From NCBI RefSeq assembly GCF_000699445.3, contig NC_067196.1, forward strand, positions 75,151,864-75,215,863: a DNA stretch of 64,000 nt, written 5' to 3'. A program made the position numbers and the translations under genes. The stretch comes from Schistosoma haematobium. Its lineage: Eukaryota; Platyhelminthes; Trematoda; Strigeidida; Schistosomatidae. Shown here piece by piece: positions 12,388 to 27,600 of this stretch (positions within the stretch are counted from its first letter, which is position 1; every line of letters starts with the position of its first letter). Below the pieces are notes generated by a model, which saw only the letters and a list, made by a program, of their open reading frames with translations, had not been told where the DNA came from and did no database searches.

Positions 12388-12621
12388 TTAAATCTCATTC
12401 CAACAAATAAATAAATTATCTAGAAGTTGAGACAGTGTTGCATGTACAATTGAACAAGCTCTATTCTTCCATAATCTTGAATTCGGTGAAATAGTTTTGA
12501 TGAATTCAATTAATTCATTTGATTCTTGAATATCGTCTGGTAAAATTTGTTGATCAGTTAATGGGAATTTATCATCACTTTCTATTAGGACTTCATTCAA
12601 TGGTTTGGTTTGTGTAAGATT
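12388..12621 (-). CDS. MYCBPAP-like terminal exon
   Basis: Acceptor TTTTCTATAG. It opens in phase 0 and ends at TAA (12388-12390). Encodes an acidic segment and then a helical C terminus ending LFICWNEI. Confidence 0.85.
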   Translation of the reverse strand, partial: NLTQTKPLNEVLIESDDKFPLTDQQILPDDIQESNELIEFIKTISPNSRLWKNRACSIVHATLSQLLDNLFICWNEI

Positions 12622-15600
12622 CTATAGAAAAAAAATATAGGATTTAAGAAGATTAATGGATATTTTAATTGAAGAGCATTGAAACAAGTAGGTATCTATC
12701 AATTAAAAAAATATTTTAAAATTACTGGAAATATTTAATATACGCTTAAATACTTCGTTTTGTTTAAATGAATGTTAAAAGTAACGGTACATGATATTAC
12801 TTGAAAATACTTAGATTCGCAAAATACATTGATATGACTGTGAAGAATTAACCTTGAGAGTTAGGTCTTAATACATGACGAAATAGTCCCATCATATAAT
12901 CGTCTATTGGATAAGTGACATTTTATCGTGCCTTTTAGTAAACCTAACACTTTATATGGACGTATCTCACTTTAATAGAGAAAAGGATCTGTTAATTTTT
13001 AATATGTATTTATTTGGAGGCCTACCAGAATAATTAGGTTTCGTGAGCATTTATTGGTTGACCAGATTGTATCGTTACAAATCACTTATTGATTAGCATT
13101 CTATTCAACATTTTAAAAATTTCAGGACGTGCATAATCATAACGCATCCACAATTATCCAGCAGTCAGTCAGTCATTCAAAATTAACATTTAATCTGTGA
13201 CAACTGTGTATCATTCCAAGTTGCCCTTACCACATGAGCACGACAAGATTAAATTAATAAAATAAATGACAAAAGAGTTAAAATAACAGTATCATAAAAT
13301 ATTGTAAGAAAGACTGCTGTTAGAGGATACCGTTCAATAGGAAGGAATGAATTCAAGAAATAAAATATCAAAAATAATGTTAAGATCTAAGAGAGTATAG
13401 GGAGTGAATGGATCTAAAAATAGAATCGCCAACAACATATTGTGGCTATTAGGTTGACCCTGACCAGATAGTCTGCACTAGCCAACACAAGTTAATCTAA
13501 CAGTCTATGATCCCAAGTTCGACCAATGGCTATTTTAGTAGAGTACATGTACCTGTTCTGTGTCGCTAGGTTAACTAAAAAAATATTTATTCAAAGAAAA
13601 ATCTATGTTAAAAATGGAACAATCATTCAAACCATATCAATGTCATTATTAATTGTTGTGTTATCTTCTTTCTTTCGGACAGCCATTGGCAATGAGTACC
13701 ATACAGTGAAAAATCTAAGTTCAAGGCTTCTTGTTGATTGCTTTCAACCAGTTAATATCAAAATGATAAACATTTCTTTTAATCGTAGCAAAATAATCAC
13801 TTACTCTTGTTACTGCAGATGCAGGTGTTCTATCATTTGTTTGATTTACAATTTTACCACCTCTCTGTGCTAAACAGAAACAAAGAATAATTAAAAGGTG
13901 CATAAAATCATTTTGCTGTGCATAGTATTGTTGTAAAAGAAATGAATTTGATTGATGCAATATGTAACTATCGTGGATTTCTTATCAGTTAATAAATGTC
14001 CCGTAAAACAAATTCAAATTTATGTTAATCGATTAGGTAGGTTAAAAGAAAACATTTAAAGTTATTATAAGTCATTTTTGATTTTGACTAATGTTATATC
14101 CCGACGAGAATCATGAATGGTAACTCCTGAGAACTATTTGTGGATCAATATGATACATATATTTTTGCTATATAATTGGTAGGTAGCTAAACTATGCATA
14201 TTCATGTTCCTCTTATTATAAGCTTCATTTTGACCTATAAACTATTATTATATGATTTATTGTTCTTGAGTTATACCCAGTCTATTAATTACAATCTCCC
14301 ACATTCACAGTCCCTTTTGACTAGATGTTGTAAAAATGTTATTTTCTATTTTATGGTACGATGTGGTCTATTTGGTTTTTATATATACCCGGTATGTTTA
14401 AAATACATGATCCATATTATGGAGGCTGAGATTGGTGTTCTGGACTCAACAGGCTGGGTTAGACAAGAAGAAGGACCGATAAAAACTCTAGACTGCTCGT
14501 ACAGGTTTTATGCGTCATTGGTCCAGTCGATAATTCACTGTTCTCTAATTGGCGGTATCATTATGTTATAGATCAATAGGGCACGAAACCATAAGTTATG
14601 ACAGCTAACCTAGTTATCAACTGTTCTTCTTTTGTTAAGTCTATTTTAGTTGCTGACTGTTAATTTCGAGTCTAAAAATTTTACTTATTCAGGAAACATT
14701 TTCTACTGACATTTTTGCTATACTATTGAAAGACCAATTATTTGTATTTTTTCCATCAACATTATTTTGATGAATTAACTCAGAATAACTATATACAACT
14801 TGACATTTCATACCTCTTTAAATACAATCATAAATTGAGCGACACATCCATCATTGTCATCAGTGAGTTACTATCTCACAACAAACCCGGTTGAACTCCA
14901 TTGGTCACTACTTCTCACTGGAACCCCAGGATATACCTCTCGTGGATGCGCACTGCTGAGGAGTCCCACAATAAGACGAAACGGCCATTCAGTGCTTCCA
15001 GGTTTCCCATGGTGGTCTAGCTTCAATTGACTCGTGATCTTAACTATTAAAATAACTATAATATCCACAAAAACCTCTTCTGATAACAGTCATAAATGTT
15101 TGGAAAACAAATGTTTCCGAAGCATCTATTTTCATATGAATAAGTAATCTTTTTCTACGAATTACTTAGTATTTTATTTAGTATAAACTATTAGCATTTT
15201 ATCAGTATGAGTTACTACGTATTATGGCCAAGGTCTGACTTGGTAATTTTAAGGAAATTGAGCATTCACTGGATTGTTATTAATAAAAATAATATATTTG
15301 TAATATTCCAATGAATCTGAAGGCGGCCTGTTTGAATATCTGGGCTACCTGTTCCTGCCATCTAGATATTTCAACATGTTGTCTGTTTTTGTCAATTCCT
15401 GAACTGCTCACATATAATTGGCGATCACTCAATATTTGTCATCAGGATCGATCAAGAAATAAGAAAAGAAAACTTGATGAAATACTTTGAGCTAAGAATT
15501 CTATATTGTACAAAAATATAATATTGAATAAGGCCATTAATAATAATAATAATAATAATAGAAAAAATTTTCATTATTGCATCGGTATGTTTTATAAATT

Positions 15601-18600
15601 ATTCAGTTATTCAGAAATAAATTAATTGAATTTCCATTAGTCATTATGACTTACGCTTTATTGGACAACTAGTAAGTTCTGGAAGACCATGGAGACACCG
15701 GAGATTTGAACACAAATCAAAGAGATTTTCAACAGTTTGCGACAAAAGCATGTAGCTAAAAATAAAGAATAGTGAAAGTTCGTAAGAAGTATTCAACATT
15801 TACAGTATCCTTCATGAATTCAGATAATATAATGACTAGACATTGTTCGCTTGAACTGTGTAGTAATATTGGTTCAATGCATTCAAGAAAATTCTGATAA
15901 CATATTAGCCTATTAAGATGGATATAGTGTTAAGAGGGAAATAAGTATCTTATTATTTTACACTAAAAGACTGTATTTTCATTCCAAGCTCAGTAGAACT
16001 CTGCCAAAACTGAGTGGAAAGATTGATCTATATGGCTGCTACTATGAAAAGCTGAACAGTTGTTCATAATGTCCTACAGATGACTTAGTTTTTAAAAATC
16101 TGAAACCAAATATTATGTACTGCACTGATAATGTTAATTATACTAATTACTTAAATGAATACTTCTTTTAACAAATTTCGGATAATGTTGTAAGCTTAAC
16201 AGAATCTATCATTTGAGCACAGTGTACGCTGACATTTTGTTAGAGATTAAAATACATTGTTTGTTGAGAATCATAAGTAAAGAATATCTTCAATATTGAA
16301 AAAGTTCCTGATTTCTAGAAGACTTGTTATTCAAAGAAATTGTTACAATTAACTTGATCATTAATAATGATTCATTGAAGACATTCTAAACTGCTGTTAA
16401 TGAATAAAAAAATAAGCAGTGGTAGAAATATTTAAACTTTCCAAAACAATGAAGTTATAAATAGTTTTTACAATTTACGGTTACGTCATTTTTATGTCGA
16501 TCAGAGCTGGTTTGTCCAAATTATAATCTATTCAGCGAATAAACCCAAATGTTTTACGAATACCTTAGAACAACATGTATAGGCGAAAAATATTGTTTTC
16601 GATTAAGATTTAATAATCTCAATAGTTGAGATTATGAGTCAAATTGAAACTAAACCACCATGGAAAACCTGGAAGCACTGAACGGCCGTTTCTTCCTATT
16701 GTAGGACTCCTCAGCAGTGCGCATCCACGAGAGGTATATCCTGGGATTCCAGTGAGAAGCAGTGACCAATGAAGTCCAACTGAGTTTTAAAAATTTACAT
16801 TATAGTGTAAAGTTAAATATTTACGGTACTATTTATAATGATAACATAAAATTCAACTGAAATTCATAATCAAGAATGCTATTTAAAAGTTTAATCAAAG
16901 ATAACCATTTCAAGAAAGATATATTTAAAAAATATTGATAGTATACCCGATTCTATAACGTTCCACAGATGTATTTGTAAAACTTATTTTTGAAGGAAAT
17001 ACTAGCTGGTCAACAGATTGAAAAAAATTATTAAATTCTTCTTCCCTTTTAGCTGCAGCATTTGCCTTGGTCATATCAGGTGAGTATTTGTAAATCATCT
17101 ATAATTATAATTTATATATATATATAGGATTTTAGGATAAATAAACATAGATACTAGAATATTTTGCATTCAATAAAAAGAAATCTAAGTGTAAGTTCTA
17201 TGGGATATTGTTTTGAAATCGTATCAACTATAAACTAACGCTACAGTGAATGTTGGTTGGTAAGTGAAGATATGAAACACTAGAGTTCTTATTTAATGAA
17301 AATCTATTAAATTCTGTTGTCATACATCCTTAGTTTTATATGTATTAAATGTAGTATGGAATAAGTCAAGGGTATAGAAGTGAAACCATAATTTTAATAG
17401 CCTAAAGGTGTTAAAATATTTGTTTATTATCATGTTTTGTTATTTCACTACATTTTGTGTTTTTAAGTTAATTATCTTTCTTTTTCGAATGTTTAAAGGA
17501 TACACTCCACTTAATAGACGATTTAATGACTAACTTCCACATTAGAATAATGTATCAAAAGCAATTAGCATCAAAATTTTGTTATAATACTTTAATAATT
17601 TCGGACATTTCTGCATTAACTTTATTTTGTAAGCCTTTTGAGATTAGTTGACTACAGACATTACCTAACATAGTAGAGTGTTGGTTTTTGTAAAGTTTGA
17701 TAGATAACTATGAAAGTAAATGGTTTAAGTTTAAAAAAAGCCATTTCATACCGCAAGGAATCAACTAGAGTACTGGAAAATAACACATTTATTACTAATA
17801 AAACATTTTGTTAAACGTATATTGGTTATCGTTAAGCTACACGAATCACAGCTAGTTCAATATGAGATTAGCAAATTAACAGTAGATTTCAAAACAGTGA
17901 CACGCATTGGAACCCAGAATTTCGATTATACAAATAGTAGACAGGGCCATACTAAGCATTGTTGGGGGACAACAAGACAGCTTCTCGACTAGAATACTAT
18001 TTATAACATGAAAGTAGAGATGAAAACAAGTTAATTGTGTAATATACTGATGTTTCCTCAAACTTAGCTCATTTTAACAATTAAGCCTTTAGAATTATTT
18101 ATTTTTACTCTACATCTAAGTGTATTTTCATTTGTTACCGTTATTTTCAATTCATTTATCAATTTACCAAGGCTGATAGCTTCCAGTCTATCAGTGGTAT
18201 TTTTGGCAGTAATTGAGTTTCTTTCATAGTAATTTTATTTTGTAATAACTGAAATCGTATCAAAAAATATCCGATTTCAGATAAACAACCGAACAATATA
18301 CGGCAGATTTTTTTAAATGTTCATTAGAATTCATACTCACTTTTCTTAGTTCATTTATTGAATATTTCCAATTATCAGTGTTGGATAGAATTGTTTCATT
18401 ATCATTCTCAAGAAATTTAACTTCTCTTTCTCTCATCTCTTTATAAAATTGTTTCAGTTTTTGAATTACATGGTGTTTATAGTGAAACTGCACAAAATAA
18501 ACAAATGTCAAACATGGATTATTTGATTATCTAGTTTCATATGGTTTTCTGACTAATACCGGTTTATCATGAAAAATATCTTCAGAGATACGTATTTGTA

Positions 18601-21600
18601 TAAAGGTATAAGATGGAGACGAAGAAGAAATTAGGAAAAGATGTTAGTGGATAGGATATACATTACGGAAATCACTAAACTGCATCACAAGACAAGTGCT
18701 AACATGGGATTCTTAAGGGGAAGGGAAAAGAGGAAGACCAGCGAACACTCCGTCGGGAATCGGAAACAGTAATCAAAACGATGAATAGCAATTGGAAACA
18801 ACTAGAATGAATTTTCCAGGACAGAGTTTGATGGAGAATGCTGGTGGTCGGCCTATGATACTCCACGAGGGGTATCAGGCGTAAGTAAGTACATAGAAAA
18901 AAAATTGAGCGTCTGGCTTGTCTAACACTATCTTCTTTTGTTCTATGATGACCAAAATTAGTTTTTGCTTTTTCATTTTAAATGTTCTGGGCACTATACA
19001 AAGATACCTTTACTGTTCGTAATAGGTGATATTTTAATTTAACACAAAACCCCAGAAATCCCGTTTTCGATTCTGATTAGGTCATTTATATGCACACTTT
19101 TACCATTTATCATGAGTTAAAACTCCGAACAAGTCAACAAAGTAAGGCAAATACTACAATTTTAGATCATTATTTATTAAAGTATCAAAGGATGTATTAA
19201 ACCAAACTGTCCATAGCTACATGATAGACAAACTAGTATTTAGTACTAATCAATATCTGAATGTCAAAGAATTAACTGTATCACGCTGTACTGGTAACGC
19301 AAGTTTTCCTCCTATTCAGGAGTAAGTAAAAAGATGAATCCAATTATGTTGTCAAATAACTCAATGAGAAGTAAGAGCTAGTTTTTTTAGTAAATTGACA
19401 TTAAATTTATTTCTCATACTCCACTGAAACTACCTATACAAGCTATATAGTGACTCTCTCCGCATCTCTGCACACGATGCGTTTTAGTTTTGTAAAAAGA
19501 CCAAGTCAACTAATAGCATCCTCACTAAATATCAAACTATGCAATCCACGTTTTCCACCAAATTTATGGGAATGAATTTAAAACGAACAGCTTATATAGT
19601 AAGCAGGCTTATTAAGTGAGGTGATGTACTTAAAACCTCGCACCATTTCAAGTGGATCTAATGAAGATCGGCTCAACATTGATTATTTAAGAAAGTGTTT
19701 ATGGTTTGATTTTATTCTAAACTGAATAAAAAGTTGAGTTTTTAAAGCTGTTTCATCAGTTTTAATTTATAAACTGTACGTGACACAGGGTTAGTATGAC
19801 CTTAGAAAGACGAAACATGGAAATTCTCAGAACGTGGAAGCGCATATAACAGTATTGTTCTTTGGTTTGACAAATATATTGATATTTACCAAAATATAGC
19901 AAGCTTACAGTTGGATTAGTTAACGTAAATATTGCCTCTTCTGTATTCGGTTCAGGGATTGGACTTGGTGGACGTTCTTCAGGTTGAATATTCATTATTA
20001 AATTTTGTAGCATTCGATATACCATTCGATAGTTAGCTTCCTGTTCTAACTAAAGAAATAGAATGATTCAGATTTTTTTTCAATTTTATTTAATTATTTT
20101 AAGAATAGAATTTTACAGTTGAAGACTACGATAATAACCTAGGCGATAACTTTAGTGCAGCTCTTAAATGAAATACTAATATCGATGTGGCATTCAATAA
20201 TGCTAACCGCTCATAATACGTGTATCCTTCTTTTCAATGTCTCAACTACTCTTGTTATTTGGACATCTAGAAACGATATGCTATTACTTTTTCGTCCTCT
20301 AGTGTAAACGTAATAGATGGATGAATGTTATTAACCATATTAAGTAACTTTTCATTTACTTTTTTTAATACTATGAAAGTTTCATCTATATAGAGACAGT
20401 AAGATGTTAGATGACTGATTCTATACTAAAGTGGTCCATTTTGCAGTTTTGCAAGAACAAAGTTTGCCAACCATAGCTACCCCACTCAATTGTTTATAGT
20501 ATTCATTGTTGAATCGGAAGTGAACATTCATCTTGCATCTAAGAACTAACTGCTTTATTGCTGATATAAGAGTTAAGGTTTCTATGTTCCTCTTCATAAT
20601 TACACTGAAAATAAAGTCTAGTTTCAGGTAGAGGAACGTTAGTGAATAAGGGCGATACATCTTATGATACCAAGACGTTATTTTTGACTCACAGATTTTC
20701 TATATTATTAACAAATTCAAAGGAATCCCTGACACTATATTTAACAATTTCTATGTTCAATAGTTTGGGAATTTCCACTAACCATTTTGCTATCGTATGA
20801 CAAGCTGAATTATTCATGTCTAAAACGGATAAAAGGTACAAGTCACTTTTATGTATTTTCGGCTTTGGTGTCATTGTTCCTGTAAGTCGCAACATTTCGG
20901 ACACTTCAGAAATAAAAACCCGCTGTTTAATTTGTTTCAATGAGTCTATTAGTTGCTTTACGATCCTCTTTCTTCCAATAACTCAATATTATTTTATGAT
21001 CAATGTATCTTTTTATAATTATTACATAACGGGACTACTCTATGAGTATTATTTCATTGCTGTAAATCATACTTATACATATTAGTATAGAGCCATGATA
21101 ACTAATTGGAGAGAAACGTCTTTGATGAATTCGTTCTTTTTACCAGATGCCAACATGGGAATTTTTACTTCAATATGGTTGGTAACTTTTTTCTTTTATC
21201 TACGTATACGTGTATAATGATTAACAAACCGAAAATATCAGATGCTGTTAGTGATTCATATCTGGCTTCATCAAACGTTTCCAATGATATTCTCGCCTAC
21301 ACTGATTTAAAACAGTTCTTTCTTATCAATAAGTTTATAAGTCTATGATTAGTTTCATTTCAGTATATTCCGTGTCATTTTAGCCACAAACCATGGAGTG
21401 TATAACAATGAAAAAATGAAATCAGTAGCTCTTACTCGGATAAATATATCTTTTGCCAGAAAAGAACAAAATTGATGATATTCTGGCCATACAGAAATAG
21501 CATGGAAGTGTATGCGGATTGGCAACATCCCTTGAAAGACTGGAGTTGTATCAAAACGCCAAACCTCTTTATAAATTCCTTCATGATGAGCTTTTAGCGT

Positions 21601-24600
21601 GATTGGCAAGTGAACAATGTCACCTGGTTGTATTATTCCTATAATATTAATAAATAAAACACTCTAATGTGTGCAGACAAAAAACTGAGATTTTAAATAC
21701 GGATGGATTAGAAAAACCATGTAACTGAAATGAAAACATATAGCTATTGATGAATAATATTTGATTAGGTTGTAATTCTGATAATGACAAAGGATAAGAT
21801 GACTAACAATTAAAATAAAACATGTACACTAAATGGAAACGTAAGTTTTCTGTTATGGTAAGGAGTTTGAAAATCATTTTTAGATGCTTGAAATCTAAAG
21901 ATCTCTTTTTATTCAACTCCTTAAAACACTAGAAGCTCTTGCCGATCACAAAATGAAGCATGATCAGTGTGTACAAAAGAAGCACTTATAATCGTTATTT
22001 CTACCATGGTCTTAAACTATTAGCGCTATTATTTTATTTTTATTTCATCGATATCTCATTTGAAAATAATCGTCTCTCTCTAATTCTTTTCTGTATTCTC
22101 ATCATCTTATTTAACATGGATTCTGATGTCACTTTATTTTATTTAATCCTTCTAATGTTTTTAATAATTATAACAAAAACATTTTAATTATCTTTCTTTA
22201 TTCACGTTATGATCCAATGTTAAATCATTAATTTTATTCGTGCCCGCATAATCTATCATTATAAGCAGAGAGCTCTGGAGTGAACATCAACTCTGAGATG
22301 CAGGTATATCCAACTGACGAGTCCCAAGTAGGGCGAGACGCGTGTCCTGGATTCCACTACTAACCACTAGCCATCCCTGCTTAGAATGCTTGTAAATTAA
22401 GGCCATATCGAGGTAATACGCACAGTATGCACACGTAGCAATATGAGACTGATGAATTGCAATCCGGTTGTTTTTAGATGGCTACAGACAGTAGATAACT
22501 AGTAAGCAAACATTTAAAAGGTTCCCTCTTTCCTACCACAGTCATTGAAAGATAATTAAGAAACACTGTAAAACTACTGATTCAGTCATAAAACTGAAAG
22601 TTTATTGAAAAGATGTATTTTTGCAAAATGAATTATCGAAAGATGAACAGTCTCGTTATAAAATAATCTCGATGTTTCATGAACGATAACCGTTGAGAAT
22701 TGAACAAAGTATTTGTTTTTATTCAAAATCAAACCAAGAAGCTTGTAAATGTAAGCTTTTCTAGTAATTTATGATTGTATCTCAGATGTATTTTCATCTA
22801 AGATGTTAATACAATTTTTATGTTTTTATAAAAATAACTAATTACCTGGTTTAGAGTCAAAATAAAACACATTATTATCTTTGGTATCCAATTCAAAATG
22901 ATTCTTCCGGGGAATACGCTGAAACCAATGTGATAAAGTAATCTTAACTGAGCTAAATACAAATTTTAGTGTATGCATGCATGATGAATGATATAAGTTG
23001 TTATTAATTTAATGAATTGATCTTAACTCGGCTTTTGTGGTGTTGTATAAAAGTGTAAAAGGGTGTATACTAAGGTTTATTGAATCCTTAGCCAGACAAA
23101 AATTCAAACTCCCTTTATTAATTTGAGTTAATTATTGAGGCTACACAGTTTTTCATTTATCTATACTGATAAAATTAAATCCGACCTAGAGGCTAATTGT
23201 GAATGAACCATAAATCATGTAATATTATTATTTCAGATAAAACTATAAATTGAACTATTTTTCTGTGGTTTTGGTTCAAATTTAGCTTATTATGATGATG
23301 AATACTTGGTTGTTATGTATTTTTGTAGAGTACAAGAGTTAAATTCGATTCATTATCTTGAAAACTTTAATGTATTGTCTTTAGTGGTCCGGGATCTGAC
23401 TTCAGTTAGATCGTGTGAATGATTGTTATCGAAATATACATCCTGGCTATCGTTTTATATAACCAACGACTTAATCACGTTAGTGAATGACAGAATTAAA
23501 TAAGTCAAATACGTGAATGAATTTCGAATACGTATGTTTCATACAATCGTTGATCCAGACAAACGATCGGCGAAATGAAGCGAAGACAGAGAAGGGAAAT
23601 GACGTGAAATGGAGAAGGCATGTAAGCCAACTCCATTTAATCAAGCTTTAATCGATATTTATAGCCCCACAAAAATAAGTTACAGAGATGTGATGAATGA
23701 GATAAGAAGTATACACACATACGCTCATATAAAAAGTCAAGGTTGATAAGTGAATAATTAACGAGGTCAAAACGTGACTCAAAAAGAATGGATAAATTGG
23801 CCTATCCAGAAGCTAGAATAAATTATAAGGGCTCAGTATAGTAACCGACACTATATGTCTACAATGTTCGTAATTAATTCAGCAATGAACGAATTTATTG
23901 TCAAGATGTACATGTCTGTATATTCATCTTCGAACGAGACTCACTGTGTGGGAGGTTCCTATGTTGAAACCCAAGGAGGTAGAGAATATTGTGTGAGTTT
24001 GATTACAAGTTAAATAATAAGATAATTAATAACAAGTAAATGAATCAAAGGAATTCTATTTGTACTGAAGACCATTTATCACTAGTTTCCAACATAAACA
24101 GAGTTGTTTTTTCAGTTATTAGTGGTAAGGTATAAGAAAGAACATTAGAAAACTAAAGTATAATATGTTGAAATAAAATTTCACACTGTTCACAGCAAAA
24201 TAATCGATAATAGTAATAATATTAATCACACAATCAATGAATATATGGACTTACAGTCCATTCGTATGATATAAGAACGTTTCCATTATTAAACAATTCA
24301 ATGTAATCTGTTTGCAATATCGGAGATTCATTCTAAAATGACAAATAATATACCATTAATAAAAGTAAATCCCATAATTTTTAATAATATTACCGTATTA
24401 AAGGGTTCTGTAGTGATAAAACAAAAATCATGAAGTTCTAACAGTTACACAACATGCATTATAGCTTAAAATACAGGTCAAATTGTATAAAATGTTGTAT
24501 TAGTTGGTTATACACTTTTAGAATAATGGGCAGTTTGCAGCTCAGGTGAATACTATCTTTAAATGCTATAGTTAACATGTTTTTATCAAGCATTCTGAAC

Positions 24601-27600
24601 CTTCTCATAATATACAAAATTCGGATAAATAAATTATCCACCTGAGGATGACCGTCTAAAAATAAATGATTAAAAATATTGTAATTTTCCAGCTTAATAG
24701 TTATGTAATGCTGTACGAAAGAGTAGTCAGTGATTTATCCCGTAAATAGAATGAAGAAGAACTTCGTAAAAAATTTACATGCTCAGTGATTTGGAGGTTA
24801 AGCGTTTGCGCGCGAGACCGAAGGCCCTGGGTTCAGATCCCGCGAGAGGAATCATGAATGCCCACTGCTGAGGAGTTCCACAATAAGACGAAATGACCAT
24901 CCATTGCTTCCAGGTTGTCAATGGTGGTCTAACATCAATCATTTCATGATCTTAATCAAAAACTTAATTATCTCAACAACCCCATATTGATATCAAAATC
25001 AAACGAATTATTTGTATTGTCAATATTCTTAAGTAATTTAAAGGTTAAGAATGTTATTACGAGTTATTGAAAAAGAAAATAAACCGATTTTGGTAAATTA
25101 ATAATGAAGAAGCATTTAAACTGGGGAGGGGGGGAAATCAACTTGGTATACATTCAATAACTTGGAAGATTTTAGATTGATAATTTAGAGATTTAACATT
25201 GAAAATGTATGAAGATATGAAAATATTACTACAAATGAGACATTAAGTAGTTATTGAATAATGAAGACAATGTTATTAAAGATGATGTACATTAACTGTA
25301 TATCATTTGAATAGATTATAGTTAGTTTTTACTTACGTTATAAGCAACAAACAATGTAAGCTCTAGGATGAAAACAATTTAAAGTTAACAATTTATTCAT
25401 AATACAGATATTCCTGTAATATTTCAGTTTTTATTTATTATACTAACTGGCAAAATATTTAAAAAGAATACTCATATAGACATCAAATGGACTGTAATGT
25501 ATAGAGTTTAAAAAAGTCAATATTATTTAAGTTCACGCTAAGAAATAATAGCTAGCACTTTATTTGAACTTTCTTCATGAAACTTATTAACCGTATACTT
25601 CTGGTTCTAACCTACAGTCTCTTTTCATTCGTTTCTGATGAAAGAAAAATATTGTATGATATTGAAGACTATACAAAATCAATAAACTTACTTCGAAATT
25701 TAAATGAATATCTATACCCAATCGTTGTGATTGACTTGAAGAAATCGAATGCCAATTTAAATGATAACCATTCAAATATAAAGATGGTTCATTGACATAG
25801 GATTCATTAATTTTCGAATTCAATTGTGGATTTATAGACTTTTCAGTTTCTAATATCTGTGAAACTTCTGGTATAATGTTTTCATTTAGTTTTTTACTGG
25901 CGTTCTGAACATCAGGAGACTCACTTTTTTATTTGAATTAAAGTTATTTTTTTTAAAAAAAAGTGGATTATAAGTTCACTTCTATATCAATAATTAAAAA
26001 AAACACATTGAACCCATTAGACAAGCAAGTGGCTATCAGGACTCATTAGTTAAGTGAATAACGCGATGGCGTTTGAAACGAACGGTACTGCGTCCGAGTC
26101 TCAGAGTGGACATCAACTCTGAGATGCAGGTACATTCATTTGACGGGTCCCAAATAGGACGAAATGTGTGTCCTGGATATTTCTTGTAGTACCACAATGA
26201 ATAGAAATTTGAATATTTAATGTTTCATGATTCAATGTAAGACATTTCTTGAAAGTAAGTAGATAAATAAGCAAGTTAAATTAACATAAGCTTTTTTAAA
26301 CTTATGTTAATTAAATTCAGTGATTTATTTACTTATTTCAAAGAAATGACTTACATCAAGTTAAGAAACATTAGAAATATAACTTTTCTCTTTTACTCAT
26401 TAGGATAGTATAAGGAATATTGTTATTTCTAATATGAACTTTCTACTCAGAATCGATCACAATGGCGTCGGTGTATACACTCCTTGTTTTCCCTTAAACT
26501 ATGAGAATAAAATTATTTCACATCTTTCTTTCTACAAAACTAATTCTCTCTTTCTGTGCTATATCCTTACATAAAATCTTTCTTTTATATATTACACCAT
26601 TGAGTTAACTGCTTCTATGAATCCGGTGTTCGTCTTGCTGTGCTAATGAAGTTTAGCAACTTGGACCGATGCATGTATGTGCCTGATCCTACGTTGTAAC
26701 TGACTGACAATTTATTTGTAACCATCAAGTTCACTCTTGATATTGAAACTTACAGTGTAGTTATAGTTTATAATTAAATCCCCTTTTTTAAAAAAAAATT
26801 AATTTGATTGTATTTAAATAGATTTGAGGTAAACCTTCAAAATTCATTTCATCATATAGATATTTTACCTAAATATGAAATCATAAGATTTTCTAATTAA
26901 GTGTATTTACAAAACTATGAACATCTTTTCAAGAAATTAATATGTAACCAAGACACAGTAGTATCTAATAGTTCTAAATATATGAAATTTAAAATGATGA
27001 GCGTGTTGAAATCATGAAAGATTATAGAAAGATATTGATAAGATCAATCTTATTCACATTAGAAATCTATAAAGAAGAAATCTAAGCAACTTAGTGTCAA
27101 CTTTGTAACTAAAGGATTAAGCGCATGTCACGAGACCTGTATGTCCTAGATTTGACTATAGATATAAAGTTGTGGATGCATTCTGCTACGGATTCTCATA
27201 CAAAGACAAAACAGTTATTCAGTGCTTCCTGATTTTTAATAGTAATGCAAATAAGGCCAGTTCATGTTTTAAATTATTTATTTACCTACAACAACAACAT
27301 TATAACGTACAACTATATTGGTAAGACTTACTCTGCTTGATTTTTTAAAACTTTTTGACCAGTTATTGCTAACTCATCCATTATTGGTTCATGTGGCATC
27401 ATTTGATTTAATAAGTCAGATAATTCTTGAGTTCTATCCATCAAATAAGTGTTTTGGTATTTGATTTCAGTTATACATTCTTTTGAAGCATCATTGTTAT
27501 TGCATTCCGGTGAGATAATGCCTATTTATAATACAAGTAAGTAAAATATGAATTAAGTTGGCAAAGTGTGGTTGGAAGCCAAAGTTAAAAATCACTAATC

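Noticed and set aside
14194..14571. 125-codon open frame with hydrophobic content
   Set aside because: It lies inside the LTR-like element, and the aligned region in the other copy does not keep the frame.
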